Assembly (NCBI RefSeq): GCF_001854805.1
Contig: NZ_MBLO01000210.1
Location: 1 to 64,000, forward strand
Direction of reading: 5' to 3'
DNA length: 64,000 nt
From: Pseudofrankia coriaricola
GTDB lineage: Bacteria; Actinomycetota; Actinomycetes; Frankiales; Frankiaceae
The translations under genes and the position numbers were made by a program. Positions 44,928-56,400 of the stretch are shown one piece after another. Each line of letters starts with the position of its first letter. Position 1 is the stretch's first letter. Under the pieces are notes generated by a model that worked only from the letters and a program-made list of their open reading frames with translations, had not been told where the DNA came from and did no database searches.

Positions 44928-46616
44928 CTACCGTGCACCGGCCGTGGCCGCCGCGCCAGCGACCGGCGCCGCCGTGTCGGCCTCGCCGGTGCGGCCCGCC
45001 GGAGCGGCGGTGCCGACGGGATCTTCCGAGCATCCGGTCGCCGAACAGCCACAGCCGCCGCCGTGCGTGTCGTGCGCGGTCGAGGCTGACGGCGCGGTCG
45101 GCGTGGGCGAGGCGGACGGGGCGCCCAGACTGGGCATTCCGAGGCTGACCGACGGGCGGGCCTGCACCGTTCGGCCGGCCTCCCACAGGTCCGCGGCGCG
45201 GGTGCGGCGGGCGGTGACCGGCGCGCCGTCGGCGACCAGGTGGTGCGGGGCGCCGTAGGTCACGACGGTGTTGACGATGTCGCCGGGGCGCAGCCGCGCG
45301 AGCTCGGCGAGCACGGCCGCGTCGCCCGCCGCCGAGCCCTGCACCCCCGAGCGGGCCCGGGCGTTGGCGTCGGGGCCGAGGTGGACCAGGCGGCCGTCGC
45401 GGGCCCTGCCAGAGCAACGGCCCGTGGCGTCGTCCTTGCGGCCCTCCCCCTCGGCGATGAGTACCTCGGCGACCCGGCCGACCTGGGCGCGGTTCTCCTC
45501 CAGCGAGATCTCTTCCTGCAGCGCGACGAGCCGGCCGTAACGCTCGGCGACGACGTCGGGCGGGACCTGGTCTTCCATCGTGGCCGCCGGCGTGCCGGGA
45601 CGCGGCGAGTACTGGAAGGTGAAGGCCCCGGAGAACCGGGCGGCGCGCACCACGTCGAGAGTGTCGGCGAAGTCGGCCTCGGTCTCCCCGGGAAAGCCGA
45701 CGATGATGTCGGTAGTGATCGCGGCGTCTGGCAGGGCGGCGCGCACCCGCTCGACGATGCCGAGGTAACGGTCGCGCCGGTAGGAGCGGCGCATCCGGCG
45801 CAGCACCGCGTCCGAGCCGGACTGCAACGGCATGTGCAGCTGCGGGCAGACGTTGCCGGTCTCGGCCATCGCGATGATCACGTCGTCGGTGAAGTCGCGC
45901 GGGTGCGGCGAGGTGAACCGGACCCGCTCCAGGCCGTCGATCCGCCCGCAGGCGCGCAGCAGCTTGGCGAACGCGGCCGGATCACCGAACGAGCGGCCGT
46001 AGGAGTTGACGTTCTGGCCGAGCAGGGTGATCTCGAGGGCGCCCTCGGCGACGAGGGCCTCGACCTCGGCGAGCACGTCACCGGGACGGCGGTCACGCTC
46101 CGTGCCGCGCAGGCTGGGGACGATGCAGAAGGTGCACGTGTTGTCGCACCCGACGCTGATGCTCACCCAGGCGGAGGCGTGGCTGGCACGCCGCGCCGGC
46201 AGCGAGCTGGGGAAGACCTCCAGCGCCTCGGCGATCTCGACCTGGGCAGAGGCGTTGTGCCGGGCACGCTCGAGCAGCACCGGCAGGCGGTGCAGGTTGT
46301 GGGTGCCGAACACGACGTCGACCCAGGGCGCCTTGCGGGTGATCGTCCCGCGGTCCTTCTGCGCGAGGCAGCCACCCACGGCGATCTGCATGCCCGGGTT
46401 GGCCTTCTTCGTCGGGTAGAGATGGCCGAGGTTGCCGTACAGCCGGTTGTCGGCGTTCTCCCGGACGGCGCACGTGTTGAACACCACGAGATCCGGCGTC
46501 TCGCCGTCCGTCGCCGGGACATACCCGGCGGACTCCAGCAGCCCGGAGATCCGCTCGGAGTCGTGCACATTCATCTGGCACCCAAATGTGCGCACCTGAT
46601 AGCTACGGCCACTCAC
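44928..46616 (-). CDS. miaB: tRNA-2-methylthio-N6-dimethylallyladenosine synthase MiaB
   Basis: 562 residues. Radical SAM methylthiotransferase acting on i6A37 of tRNA. The N-terminal cluster cysteines are in [23 protein letters not shown] and VGGCLAQKD; the radical SAM motif is [13 protein letters not shown] (CxxxCxxC). A TRAM-like domain follows (about 370-455). The last 80-90 residues are a Ser/Thr/Ala-rich extension with Cys at 522, 524 and 529 ([12 protein letters not shown]). GTG 46616. It needs the MiaA product, yet the local miaA is only a fragment. Confidence 0.95.
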   Translation of the reverse strand: MSGRSYQVRTFGCQMNVHDSERISGLLESAGYVPATDGETPDLVVFNTCAVRENADNRLYGNLGHLYPTKKANPGMQIAVGGCLAQKDRGTITRKAPWVDVVFGTHNLHRLPVLLERARHNASAQVEIAEALEVFPSSLPARRASHASAWVSISVGCDNTCTFCIVPSLRGTERDRRPGDVLAEVEALVAEGALEITLLGQNVNSYGRSFGDPAAFAKLLRACGRIDGLERVRFTSPHPRDFTDDVIIAMAETGNVCPQLHMPLQSGSDAVLRRMRRSYRRDRYLGIVERVRAALPDAAITTDIIVGFPGETEADFADTLDVVRAARFSGAFTFQYSPRPGTPAATMEDQVPPDVVAERYGRLVALQEEISLEENRAQVGRVAEVLIAEGEGRKDDATGRCSGRARDGRLVHLGPDANARARSGVQGSAAGDAAVLAELARLRPGDIVNTVVTYGAPHHLVADGAPVTARRTRAADLWEAGRTVQARPSVSLGMPSLGAPSASPTPTAPSASTAHDTHGGGCGCSATGCSEDPVGTAAPAGRTGEADTAAPVAGAAATAGAR

Positions 46617-46631
46617 CAGCCCAGCCTACGG

Positions 46632-46673
46632 CGATCGTCGGGAAGGGCGCTGGCGCGCCCTTCCCGACGATCG
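46632..46673. terminator. 19-bp perfect inverted repeat between rny and miaB
   Basis: CGATCGTCGGGAAGGGCGC (46632-46650) and its exact complement (46655-46673) enclose a 4-nt loop. It follows the 69-bp repeat downstream of rny and ends about 16 bp before the miaB start. It is strong enough to terminate rny transcription and could shape the 5' end of miaB mRNA. Confidence 0.75.
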
Positions 46674-46676
46674 ACC

Positions 46677-46745
46677 AGAGGGCCAAAGGGTGTGCGAAAA
46701 TGATCTTCCTTCGCACACCCGGCGGCCGTTGTCCCCAGGATCACT
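46677..46745 (-). repeat. 69-bp hairpin repeat, copy D, after rny
   Basis: Identical over 69 bp to the copies at 147-284 despite lying 46 kb away. Its first two bases (AG) complete the rny stop codon, and TGA follows at once (TAG TGA), exactly as at acuC. A second hairpin adjoins it downstream. Confidence 0.92.
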
Positions 46746-48423
46746 AACGGGCGATTTCGATGGCGCGGGTCTCGCGGACGACCGTGACCCGGATCTGGCC
46801 GGGGTAGGTGAGTTCGTCCTCGATCTGGCGGGCCACGTCGCGAGCGAGCAGATGGGCCGCGGAGTCGTCGACCTCCTCGGGGACCACCATGACCCGGACC
46901 TCACGGCCGGCCTGCATGGCGAAGACCCGCTCGACACCGGGACGGTCGCTCGCGATCTGTTCGATGCGCTCCAACCGGCGGACGTAGGACTCAAGGCTGT
47001 CGCGGCGCGCGCCGGGCCGTCCGCCCGAGATCGCGTCGGCGGCCTGAGTGAGTACCGCTTCGACGGAGCGCGGCTCGACCTCGTTGTGATGGGCCTCGAT
47101 GGCGTGGACGACGTCCTCGTGCTCGCCGTAGCGGCGCGCGATCTCGGCGCCGACGAGGGCGTGCGACCCCTCGACCTCGTGGGTGAGCGCCTTGCCGAGG
47201 TCGTGCAGCAGGGTGCCGCGTTTCGCGATGGCCGTGGGGAGGCGCAGCTCGGCCGCCATCACGCCGGCCAGGTGCGCCGACTCGACGAGGTGGGCCAGCA
47301 CGTTCTGGCCGTAGCTGGTGCGGTAGCGCAGGCGGCCCAGCAGCACGATCAGCTCCGGGTGCATGTCGCCGATGCCGACGTTGACGAGCGCGTCCTCGCC
47401 GGCGCGGACGCAGCGGGTCTCGACCTCGCGCTGGGCGCGTTCGTACTCCTCCTCGATGCGCTGGGGGTGGATCCGGCCGTCGGCGACCAGCGCGGCCAGT
47501 GTGATCCGGCCGACCTCACGGCGCACCGGGTCGAAGCAGCTGAGCAGCACCGCTTCGGGGGTGTCGTCGATGAGGACGTTGACGCCGGTGACCGACTCGA
47601 AGGCGCGGATGTTGCGGCCTTCCCGGCCGATGATCCGCCCCTTCATCTCGTCGCCCGGCAGGTGCAGCACCGACACCACCGATTCGGCGGTCTGCTCCGC
47701 GGCGACCCGCTGGATCGCCAGGGTGACGATGCGCCGCGCCCGGTCCTGGGCCTCCTCCTCGGCGCGGGCTTCGATCTCGCGGGCGAGGGTCGCCGCCTCC
47801 AGCCGGGACTGCTGCTCGACGACGGTGAGCAGCTCGGACTTCGCCTCCGCCGAGGTCATGCCGGAGGCCTGTTCGAGGGCAGCCAGGCGACGGGCGTCCA
47901 GTTCCTCGGTCTCCTTGGCCCGGCGGGCGAGCGCGGCATCCCGTTCGACGAGCTCACGGTCGCGCGACTCGATCCGGCGGGTCTGGTCCTCGAGGGCGGC
48001 CAGTCGTTCCTCGACGCGCGTCTCACGCTGGGCGAGGCGGTTGTCCCAGTCGCGCAGTTCCTCACGCCGGCCGCGCAGCTCGGCGAGGGCCTTGTCTCGT
48101 TCCTGCTGTGCCTCGCGCCGGGCGGCCTCGGCCCGGTCACGCTCCGCCTCGGCGAGCTTGCGGGCAAGGGCCTCGGCTTTCTCCCGGGCCGCCGCTTCGG
48201 TCTTCTCCGTGGCGGCCGCTTCGGCCTTGGCGACGGCCTCCGCCTGCGCGGCCAACAATGCCGCCGCTGTCTGGCCGTCGTTGGTCGATGGCGAGGCGGA
48301 GATCACGCGGGGCGCTTCGACGGCGGGGCGAGCACCCGCTCGGATCAGCCGCGCGGCGACCAGGATGAGGGTGACGACGGCGACCAGCACCACCGCGACG
48401 AGTGCCACGAGCACGCCGACCAC
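46744..48423 (-). CDS. rny: Ribonuclease Y
   Basis: 559 residues. N-terminal membrane anchor (VLVALVAVVLVAVVTLILVA, about 4-23), a long Ala/Glu/Arg coiled coil (about 50-260), KH domain (GRIIGREGRNIRAFE near 285) and HD domain (GTLLHDLGKAL near 407). Endonuclease that initiates mRNA decay at the membrane. GTG 48423 is supported by GGAGGAG five bases upstream and places the anchor at the N-terminus. Confidence 0.94.
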   Translation of the reverse strand: MVGVLVALVAVVLVAVVTLILVAARLIRAGARPAVEAPRVISASPSTNDGQTAAALLAAQAEAVAKAEAAATEKTEAAAREKAEALARKLAEAERDRAEAARREAQQERDKALAELRGRREELRDWDNRLAQRETRVEERLAALEDQTRRIESRDRELVERDAALARRAKETEELDARRLAALEQASGMTSAEAKSELLTVVEQQSRLEAATLAREIEARAEEEAQDRARRIVTLAIQRVAAEQTAESVVSVLHLPGDEMKGRIIGREGRNIRAFESVTGVNVLIDDTPEAVLLSCFDPVRREVGRITLAALVADGRIHPQRIEEEYERAQREVETRCVRAGEDALVNVGIGDMHPELIVLLGRLRYRTSYGQNVLAHLVESAHLAGVMAAELRLPTAIAKRGTLLHDLGKALTHEVEGSHALVGAEIARRYGEHEDVVHAIEAHHNEVEPRSVEAVLTQAADAISGGRPGARRDSLESYVRRLERIEQIASDRPGVERVFAMQAGREVRVMVVPEEVDDSAAHLLARDVARQIEDELTYPGQIRVTVVRETRAIEIAR

Positions 48424-48887
48424 CGATGCTCCTCCCGGGAGGGGGAGCCGGATCTCCGTCGATATCCGCGCGCGGATGTCGACGAGGAAGCTGCTCCCCG
48501 GGCCATCCAGCCCACCAGGAAGGCAGCCACCGGCCGGCGAAAACGAAGCCGACCCGCCAGTTCCCGTAGACCGGACTGGAGCGGCGAAGGACCCACCCCG
48601 AACGGCGGCGTCCACCAGGGCGGAAAAGACGTGGCCACGCCTTCCCTGCACAGCCAGCGCTCACTGAACGTCGCAGAGGACCAACGGGGCGCGAACATGT
48701 CTCTCCACGCCGTAGTTGGGCCCCGACAGCGCACGAAGCGCCGAAGTTGCCCTCGTGTGTAGTTAGCCAACTATCGCGACCGCGTAGTCCGCGGGAGTCC
48801 TCGCACCGTTGCCGAGAGTAGGTCGACCGCTTTTCCCAGGTCAAGAAATACCGGATGCCCGGACCCCCGGCCCTGGTCAGAGACCGG
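48424..48887. other. rny upstream region
   Basis: 464 bp between the rny start and the recX stop with no gene. It would be mostly rny leader if the promoter at 48815-48844 is the one used. Confidence 0.4.
48815..48844 (-). promoter_or_regulatory. Putative rny promoter
   Basis: Minus strand TTGACC (48839-48844), 18-bp spacer, TACTCT (48815-48820): one of the best consensus-like promoters in the window. It would start transcription about 385 nt before the rny GTG, predicting a long leader. Confidence 0.5.
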
Positions 48888-49463
48888 TCAGCCGTCTCCG
48901 TGGCCGGGCTCGTCGACGTCACCGAAGCCGGCCGCTCCCGCGGGGTGATCGTCGAGGTCGCTCTCCGAGCCGAGCAGTTCGGTGACGACCCGGACGGCAA
49001 GCTCCGTCGGGTAGCCCTTGCGACCAAGCATGGCGACCAGGCGGCGCAGCTGGACCTGCCGGTCCAGCCCGGCCATGGTCCTCAGCCGACGGGCGACGAG
49101 CTCGCGAGCGGTGGCCTCCTCGTCCGCGCCGCCGACATCCGCCAACGCGGCGGCGGCGACGTCGTCGTCCACGCCCCGGCGCCGCAGCTCGACCGCGAGC
49201 CCCCGCCTGGCCAGTCCGCGGTTCTCCCTGGCCGAGGAGACCACCGCCGTCGCGAACGCGTCGTCGTCGATCAGCCCGACCGCCGTCAGCCGGTCGAGCA
49301 CCGCCTCCGCGACATCGTCGGCCACCCCTCGCCGCCGCAACGTCCCCGCCAGCTCCGCCCTGCTGCGCGCCCGAACCGCCAGCTGCCGCAGGCAGATCTC
49401 CCGCGCCACCCCCACCGGGTCCCGCTCCGCCTCCACGGCCCCCCGCCCGCCCTGCCCGGCCAT
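48888..49463 (-). CDS. recX: RecA regulator RecX
   Basis: 191 residues made of three-helix repeats (AREICLRQLAVRARSRAELA near 22; VVSSARENRGLARRGLAVEL near 75; RLVAMLGRKGYPTELAVRVV near 142). RecX modulates RecA filaments. ATG 49463 has GGAGGA upstream. It follows recA by 62 bp on the same strand, so co-transcription by read-through is likely. Confidence 0.93.
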   Translation of the reverse strand: MAGQGGRGAVEAERDPVGVAREICLRQLAVRARSRAELAGTLRRRGVADDVAEAVLDRLTAVGLIDDDAFATAVVSSARENRGLARRGLAVELRRRGVDDDVAAAALADVGGADEEATARELVARRLRTMAGLDRQVQLRRLVAMLGRKGYPTELAVRVVTELLGSESDLDDHPAGAAGFGDVDEPGHGDG

Positions 49464-49525
49464 GCGTTCCTCCTGGACCAAGTAGCTCGACGTTGAGAAC
49501 CGGGCAGCGCGACAGGGCAGCAAGA

Positions 49526-50563
<1,038 letters not shown>

Positions 50564-50655
50564 CGGAGCAACTCCTGGCTGAGGTCGTCGAGTCTTGGTG
50601 GCCACGAGGCGACGTTAGGGGGTCGGTCCGACAGTTTCGAGGGCCGCCTCGCATC

Positions 50656-50682
50656 TGTGGACAACCGCGCGCATGTGGACAA
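50656..50682 (-). promoter_or_regulatory. Two DnaA-box-like 9-mers at the recA start region
   Basis: Minus-strand TTGTCCACA at 50656-50664 and 50674-50682, as part of an 11-bp direct repeat TGTGGACAACC spaced 18 bp. TTGTCCACA is the preferred Streptomyces DnaA box. They lie just downstream of the predicted -10, over the expected transcription start. Confidence 0.55.
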
Positions 50683-50711
50683 CCTTAGCCGAACACGCGT
50701 TCGACTTCGAA
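50682..50711 (-). promoter_or_regulatory. recA promoter with SOS box in the spacer
   Basis: Minus strand TTCGAA (50706-50711), 18 bp, TAAGGT (50682-50687). The LexA site, CCGAACACGCGTTCGA on the plus strand at 50689-50704 (one mismatch to the consensus), lies within the spacer, a standard repression geometry. Confidence 0.7.
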
Positions 50712-50798
50712 CCCAACACGCCGAACCCCGCCAGGTTTTCCCCGACGAGCCGCCCCGTGCTCCGCCGGAGCGGGCCAGGCCGCGGCGAGCGCGGAGAG

Positions 50799-50993
50799 TC
50801 AGTGCTCCCTGGCGGGGACGTCGAACTCCGCGCACACGGCACGCCAGACGGCCTTCGCGTCCTCGCCCCGGGCGAACGCACCTTCGACAGTGACGCCGCC
50901 GAGGCTGGCCAGCACATGGTCGCGAGCGACGGACTCCGCGTATTCGGCGCCGAACTGCCTGTTCATCCGGGCCCAGAACTCCGTGAGTCGCAC
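50799..50993 (-). CDS. DUF3046 protein
   Basis: 64 residues: RLTEFWARMNRQFGAEYAES, then a helical region ending WRAVCAEFDVPAREH. DUF3046 is a small family of unknown function usually found directly upstream of recA in actinobacteria, as here. Start GTG 50993 gives the family length; longer in-frame extension is unlike the family. Confidence 0.85.
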   Translation of the reverse strand: MRLTEFWARMNRQFGAEYAESVARDHVLASLGGVTVEGAFARGEDAKAVWRAVCAEFDVPAREH

Positions 50994-51590
50994 CCGCCCA
51001 GTGTGCCTGCCAGCCCACCCGGTGAACCCCGCGGCCCTGGGCCGACAGTCGAAGCCGGCTGAAGCCAGGCGGCGTGGGCCTGGCGGTGGCGACTGGCCGC
51101 GACCGGGCGGCCACGCAAGCCCCGCGGCCGACGTCAGCGCGGGTCCAGGGACCGACGAGGCGCGCCGAGGGCCGCTCATCCGGTGATCGGCCCGGACGTG
51201 CCGGTCGCCAGTCCCGCGGCGCACGTCCAGCGCCATCTCTCAGGGGCTGGTAACGCGGCCCCGCGGAGAAACACACGTTCCGCGGAACGCGAAGATCACT
51301 TTCCAGTCCACGGAACCGGCAAGCCGCCCGACAGCCCCACCTGTCCGTCCGCGGGCCGGCCACCAACGTTGGCCTCAAGGTCCGGCACGCCCCCCGCCAG
51401 GCACCGAGTGGCGAGCGAGAACCCGGCGGCGACGCCGGACAGCGGACACGGAGGACAGCGGACGGCAGACACCGGGACACGGATGAGCGCGGAGACAGGA
51501 AAGCGCGAGATACGGAGGCGCGGAGATACGGAGATCCGCGCTCGCCTCGCCACCTTCACCAGCCTCGCTCCCCCAGGCTGACCTGCGAAA
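50994..51590. other. Intergenic between DUF3046 and the HNH gene
   Basis: About 600 bp without a supportable gene; divergent promoters are expected here. A 14-bp palindrome CGTTCCGCGGAACG lies at 51276-51289, and AGATACGGAG is repeated around 51510-51530. Confidence 0.4.
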
Positions 51591-53378
51591 ATGTCGTACC
51601 CGAACGCGACCATGGCGGCAGCGGCGGGCGCGGGGCCCGCCACCCCTGTCCCGGCGGTGCCCATGACCACCACGAAGATCGATATCAGCTCCCTCGGCGC
51701 CGAGTCGCCCGGCGTCGGTGCATCCACCTCCGTGGTGGACGAGGTCGAAACGGTCCCGCTGACGGAGCTGGAACGCGCCATCTGTGCCTGGGCGGCGCGG
51801 ATCGCCGCGGCGACCTGCCAGCTGCTGACGATGCTGGCCGCGTTCGACCGGCGGCGAGGCTGGTCGGGGCTGGGAATGGCGACCTGCGCACAGTGGCTGT
51901 CCTGGCGGTGTGGCCTGGGAATCCGGACGGCACAGGAACACATGGCCGTCGCCCACGCGCTGGAGGAGCTGCCCGCGCTGCGGGCGGCGTTCGCCGAGGG
52001 ACGGTTGTCCTACTCCAAGGTGCGCGCCGTGGCGCGCGTGGCCGAGACCGCGACGGAGCAGACCTGGCTGTCGCATGCGCTGCACTGCACCGCAGGCCAG
52101 CTTGAGCGGCTCGCGTCGCGCTACCACCAGCTGACTGCGGATCCGGCCGAGCAGCGGGCGACGCGGAAGGTGACCTGGAGTACCCGCGCGGACGGGCTGT
52201 TTCGCCTGCAGGCTGTGCTGACGGCGGAGGAGGGCGCCCGGCTGGCCGTCGCGATCGACGCCGCGAGAGCCAGCCTCGACGACTCCAGTCCACCCCGGAC
52301 CGGCGCCGAGGCCGAGGCGTCGCCGGCGGACGGGCAGATCGTCAACGCCCCGCGAGACCGGAAGGCCGACGCCGACGCGTTGGTGGCGCTGGCTGAGGGC
52401 TTCCTTCACCGGCCTGTCCCAGACCTGATGAGCCCGTCCCACACGGTCACCGTGCATGTCGACGCCGAGACTCTGCTGAGCACCGGTCAGCGCGTGGCGG
52501 GGGCCCGGAGTCCCGCGGGCGTGGCGGGAGGCCCGACCGGCCTCGCGAGGGATGGGATGGCCCCGACGGGCGAGCCCCCGCGAAGCGCCGGTCGGCCGCC
52601 GAACACGCCCAGGGCTCCGGCGCCCAGCGCCGGAGGGCGGACGCGGGAGGCGCCTCGCCAGGTCAGCACCGCTGACACCACCGACGGCCTGGCGAAAGGG
52701 CTCGCCCGCTCAGGTGACGGAGGCTGGAGTGACGGAGGCAGGCATGAAGGGCTGGTGGCTTCGGGGGCGACGACGACCGGTTCGGATCCGGTCAGCAGGC
52801 TTGCCCGTGGCCTGCTGCGTTGCGACGCGGAGCCCGAGGTCGGCCTGCCCCAGGCGGTGCTGCGCCGGCTCGGCTGCGACGGCCTGATGCGAGCGCTGGT
52901 CCGGGACACGGCCGGGAACCCGCTCGCGCTCGGGCGGCGGCGCCGGGTACCGACCCGCCGGCTACGGGAGGCCGTCTACGCCCGTGACCAGGGCACCTGT
53001 CGGTATCCGGGCTGCACCCACACCCGCTGGCTTCAGGTGCATCACCTGCTGGAGTGGCTGGCCGATGAGGGCGACACAGATCTGGAGAACCTGACGCTGG
53101 TGTGCAGCCGCCATCACCAGCTGATCCATGACGAGGGCATCACCCTGAGCCGCCGTGACGACGGAAGGATCGTCGCGACGCTGCCCGACGGCTTCGTCGT
53201 GACCCCGGCACCGTGTCTGGACGCCGGTACCCGGCCCGTCGCCCGCCTCGCCGCGGCGACGCGAGACGTCGCCGCCGACGCGATTCAGACTCACGGCGGC
53301 GGACGTCTCAGCTGGGATGACTCGCTCTTCGTCCTCATGCAACATCGTCGGCCACCCGCTGGTAGACCGGCCGCGTAG
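51591..53378 (+). CDS. DUF222 (13E12-type) HNH endonuclease domain protein
   Basis: 595 residues. DUF222 region (about 55-245; ELERAICAWAARIAAATCQL), a variable Pro/Gly/Ser-rich middle (about 300-395) and a C-terminal HNH domain (about 455-515): YARDQGTCRYPGCTHTRWLQ, VHHLLEWLADEGDTDLENL, CSRHHQLIHDEG, with zinc-binding Cys pairs. These multicopy actinobacterial genes behave like selfish or mobile elements; the biological role is not known. ATG 51591 has no clear ribosome site; ATG 51612 or 51663 are alternatives. Confidence 0.85.
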   Translation: MSYPNATMAAAAGAGPATPVPAVPMTTTKIDISSLGAESPGVGASTSVVDEVETVPLTELERAICAWAARIAAATCQLLTMLAAFDRRRGWSGLGMATCAQWLSWRCGLGIRTAQEHMAVAHALEELPALRAAFAEGRLSYSKVRAVARVAETATEQTWLSHALHCTAGQLERLASRYHQLTADPAEQRATRKVTWSTRADGLFRLQAVLTAEEGARLAVAIDAARASLDDSSPPRTGAEAEASPADGQIVNAPRDRKADADALVALAEGFLHRPVPDLMSPSHTVTVHVDAETLLSTGQRVAGARSPAGVAGGPTGLARDGMAPTGEPPRSAGRPPNTPRAPAPSAGGRTREAPRQVSTADTTDGLAKGLARSGDGGWSDGGRHEGLVASGATTTGSDPVSRLARGLLRCDAEPEVGLPQAVLRRLGCDGLMRALVRDTAGNPLALGRRRRVPTRRLREAVYARDQGTCRYPGCTHTRWLQVHHLLEWLADEGDTDLENLTLVCSRHHQLIHDEGITLSRRDDGRIVATLPDGFVVTPAPCLDAGTRPVARLAAATRDVAADAIQTHGGGRLSWDDSLFVLMQHRRPPAGRPAA

Positions 53379-53469
53379 CCGAACACGGGCACCTGCGTAG
53401 CGGACTGGCGCCACAAGCGGCCAGGTCGGACGGAGCGCTGTGTCGGAGGTGGGATGCAGACTGGCCTCC

Positions 53470-56400
53470 ATGTCCTCTTCCGACCCCCTCGCGACGTTCT
53501 CGGCGCCGACCAGGGCATGGTTCTCCGCCGCCTTCCCGGCGCCGACCGCGGCCCAGGCCGGCGCGTGGACGGCGGTGCGGGCGGGCGGCAGCGCGTTGGT
53601 GGTGGCGCCGACCGGCTCGGGCAAGACCCTCGCGGCGTTCCTGTGGTCGCTGGACGAACTCGTGCGTGCCGGCCTGCCAGACGCCGCGCGCCCGCGCTCC
53701 GCGTCATCACCGGCCGCGTCCTCACGACGGGCAACCGCGTCCGCGCCGCGGACCTCGTCACAGACGTCCTCGCCGGTTTCGCCCCCGGACCCCACCCGCC
53801 GCTGCCGGGTCCTCTACGTCAGCCCGCTCAAGGCGCTCGCTGTGGACGTGGCTCGCAACCTGCGGGCTCCGCTGGCGGGCATCCAGGCCGCCGCGACCCG
53901 GCTGGGCGTGACCGTGCCCGAGGTGACGGTCGCGATGCGCACCGGCGACACCCCGGCCACCGAGCGGCGCGCGTTCGGCCGCACCCCGCCCGACATTCTG
54001 ATCACCACGCCGGAGTCGCTGTTCCTCATCCTGACCAGCCAGGCGCGCGAGTCGCTGCGCGGCGTGGAAACGGTGATCGTGGACGAGGTGCACGCGGTCG
54101 CGAGCACGAAGCGCGGCGCCCACCTGGCGCTCAGCCTCGAACGCCTCGATGCCCTGCTGGAAACCCCGGCGCGGCGGATCGGCCTGTCCGCGACGGTGCG
54201 CCCGGTGGAGGAGGTCGCGCGTTTCCTCGGCGGCGCCCGCCCGGTGACGGTGGTCCGCCCACCGACCGAGAAGACCCTGCAGGTCGACGTCGTGGTGCCC
54301 GTCCAGGACATGGCCGACCCCGGCGCCCCCGCCGGCCTCGGCCGGGGTCCCTCCCGGATCGGCGAAGCCGATCTGGGAGGTCTGCTGGCCAGCCCCGACA
54401 GCTCCGGGGCGCTCGCCGGGCTTCCCGGCCTGGACACCCTGGGCGGCGGGCCGCCCGCCGCCGTGCCGAGCCGGCCGTCGATCTGGCCGGCCGTCGAGGC
54501 ACGAGTGCTCGACCTGATCGAGGCGCACACGTCGACGATCGTCTTCGCCAACTCGCGGCGGGTGGCGGAACGGCTGTGCGCCAAGCTGAACGAGCTGCAC
54601 GCGCAGCGGCTGCTGGCGGCCGAGATGGCGGGTGTGGAGCGCGGCTCGGGAATGATCGACCTGGACGATCTCGACGGCCCGGTCATGGCCGCGCCGGAGG
54701 CGACCGGCACGCCCGCCGAGGTGATGGGCCAGGCGGGTTCCGCCCGACCGCTCCCGTTCGCCGAGGTGGCCCGGGCGCACCACGGCAGCGTCAGCCGGGA
54801 GCAGCGGCTGCTGATCGAGGAGGACCTCAAGGCCGGCCGGCTGCCCGCCGTGGTCGCGACCTCCAGCCTGGAGCTGGGCATCGACATGGGCTCCGTCGAC
54901 CTGGTGGTCCAGATCTCCTCGCCGCCGAGCGTCGCCGCCGGCATGCAGCGGGTCGGCCGCGCCGGCCACCAGGTTGGCGCGGCCAGCCGCGGGGTGGTGC
55001 TGCCCAGCCACCGTGGCGACCTCCTGGAGTGCGCGGTGGTCGCCGAGCGGATGCGCGACGGGGAGATCGAGGAGGCGCGCTACCCGCGTAACCCGCTCGA
55101 CGTCCTCGCCCAGCAGATCGTCGCGATGGTCGCGGTCGACACGTGGCCGGTCGAGGAGCTGGGAGCGCTGGTCCGGCACGCGGCGCCGTTCGCGACGCTG
55201 CCGGCGTCCGCGTTCGAGGCGGTGCTGGACATGCTGGCCGGCCGGTACCCCTCGGACGCGTTCGCCGAGCTGCGCCCGCGGATCGTCTGGGACCGCGCGG
55301 CGGGCACGGTGACGGGCCGGCCGGGCGCGCAGCGGCTCGCGGTGACCAGCGGCGGCACGATCCCCGATCGTGGCCTGTTCGGCGTGTTCCTCGTGGGCGA
55401 GAAGGCGAGCCGGGTCGGCGAGCTCGACGAGGAGATGGTCTACGAGTCCCGCGTCGGCGACGTGGTGCTGCTCGGGTCGTCGAGCTGGCGGGTCGAGGAG
55501 ATCACCCCGGACCGGGTGCTGGTCACCCCGGCGCCGGGCCGGCCGGGCCGGCTGCCCTTCTGGCACGGCGACTCCCCCGGCCGCCCCGCCGAGCTCGGCC
55601 GGGCGCTCGGCGGGTTCCTGCGCGAGCTCACGAAGAAGACGCCGGACGAGGCCGAGGCACGGCTGCGCGCCGCGGGCCTGGACGAGTGGGCGGCGAGCAA
55701 CCTGCTCACCTACCTGGACGAGCAGCGGGCCGCCACCGGCCGCCTGTCCGACGACCGCACGCTCGTCGTCGAGCGGTTCCGCGACGAGCTGGGCGACTGG
55801 CGCCTGGCCGTGCACTCGCCGTTCGGCGCCCGGGTCAACGCCCCGTGGGCCCTGGCGATCGGCGGCCGCCTGCGCGAGCGCTACGGCGTCGAGGTCCAGA
55901 TCATGCACACCGACGACGGCATCGTCGCCCGGGTGCCCGACGCCGACGCGCCGCCGACCGCGGCGGACGCCGTCTTCGACCCCGACGAGATCTCCGCCCT
56001 CGTGCGGGCGGAGGTCGGCGGCAGCGCGCTGTTCGCCAGCCGGTTCCGCGAGTGCGCGGGGCGGGCGCTGCTGCTGCCGCGCCGCTCCCCCGGGAGGCGC
56101 ACGCCGCTGTGGCAGCAGCGCCAGCGCAGCGCGGCGCTGCTGTCGGTGGCCGCCGAGTTCGAGAGCTTCCCGGTGGTGCTGGAGACGATGCGCGAGTGCC
56201 TGCAGGACGTCTTCGACGTCCCGGGCCTGACCGCGCTCATGCGCGACGTCGACGCCCGCCGGCTGCGGGTCGTCGAGGTCGAGACGCCGGCGCCGTCGCC
56301 GTTCGCCCGGTCCCTGCTGTTCGGCTACGTCGCCACCTTCATCTACGACGGGGACGCCCCGCTGGCTGAGCGGCGCGCGCAGGTGCTGTCGCTGGACAGC

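Noticed and set aside
51276-51289. Palindrome CGTTCCGCGGAACG as a LexA box
   Set aside because: It lacks the CGAAC/GTTCG half-sites in the right orientation and is not next to a known SOS gene.
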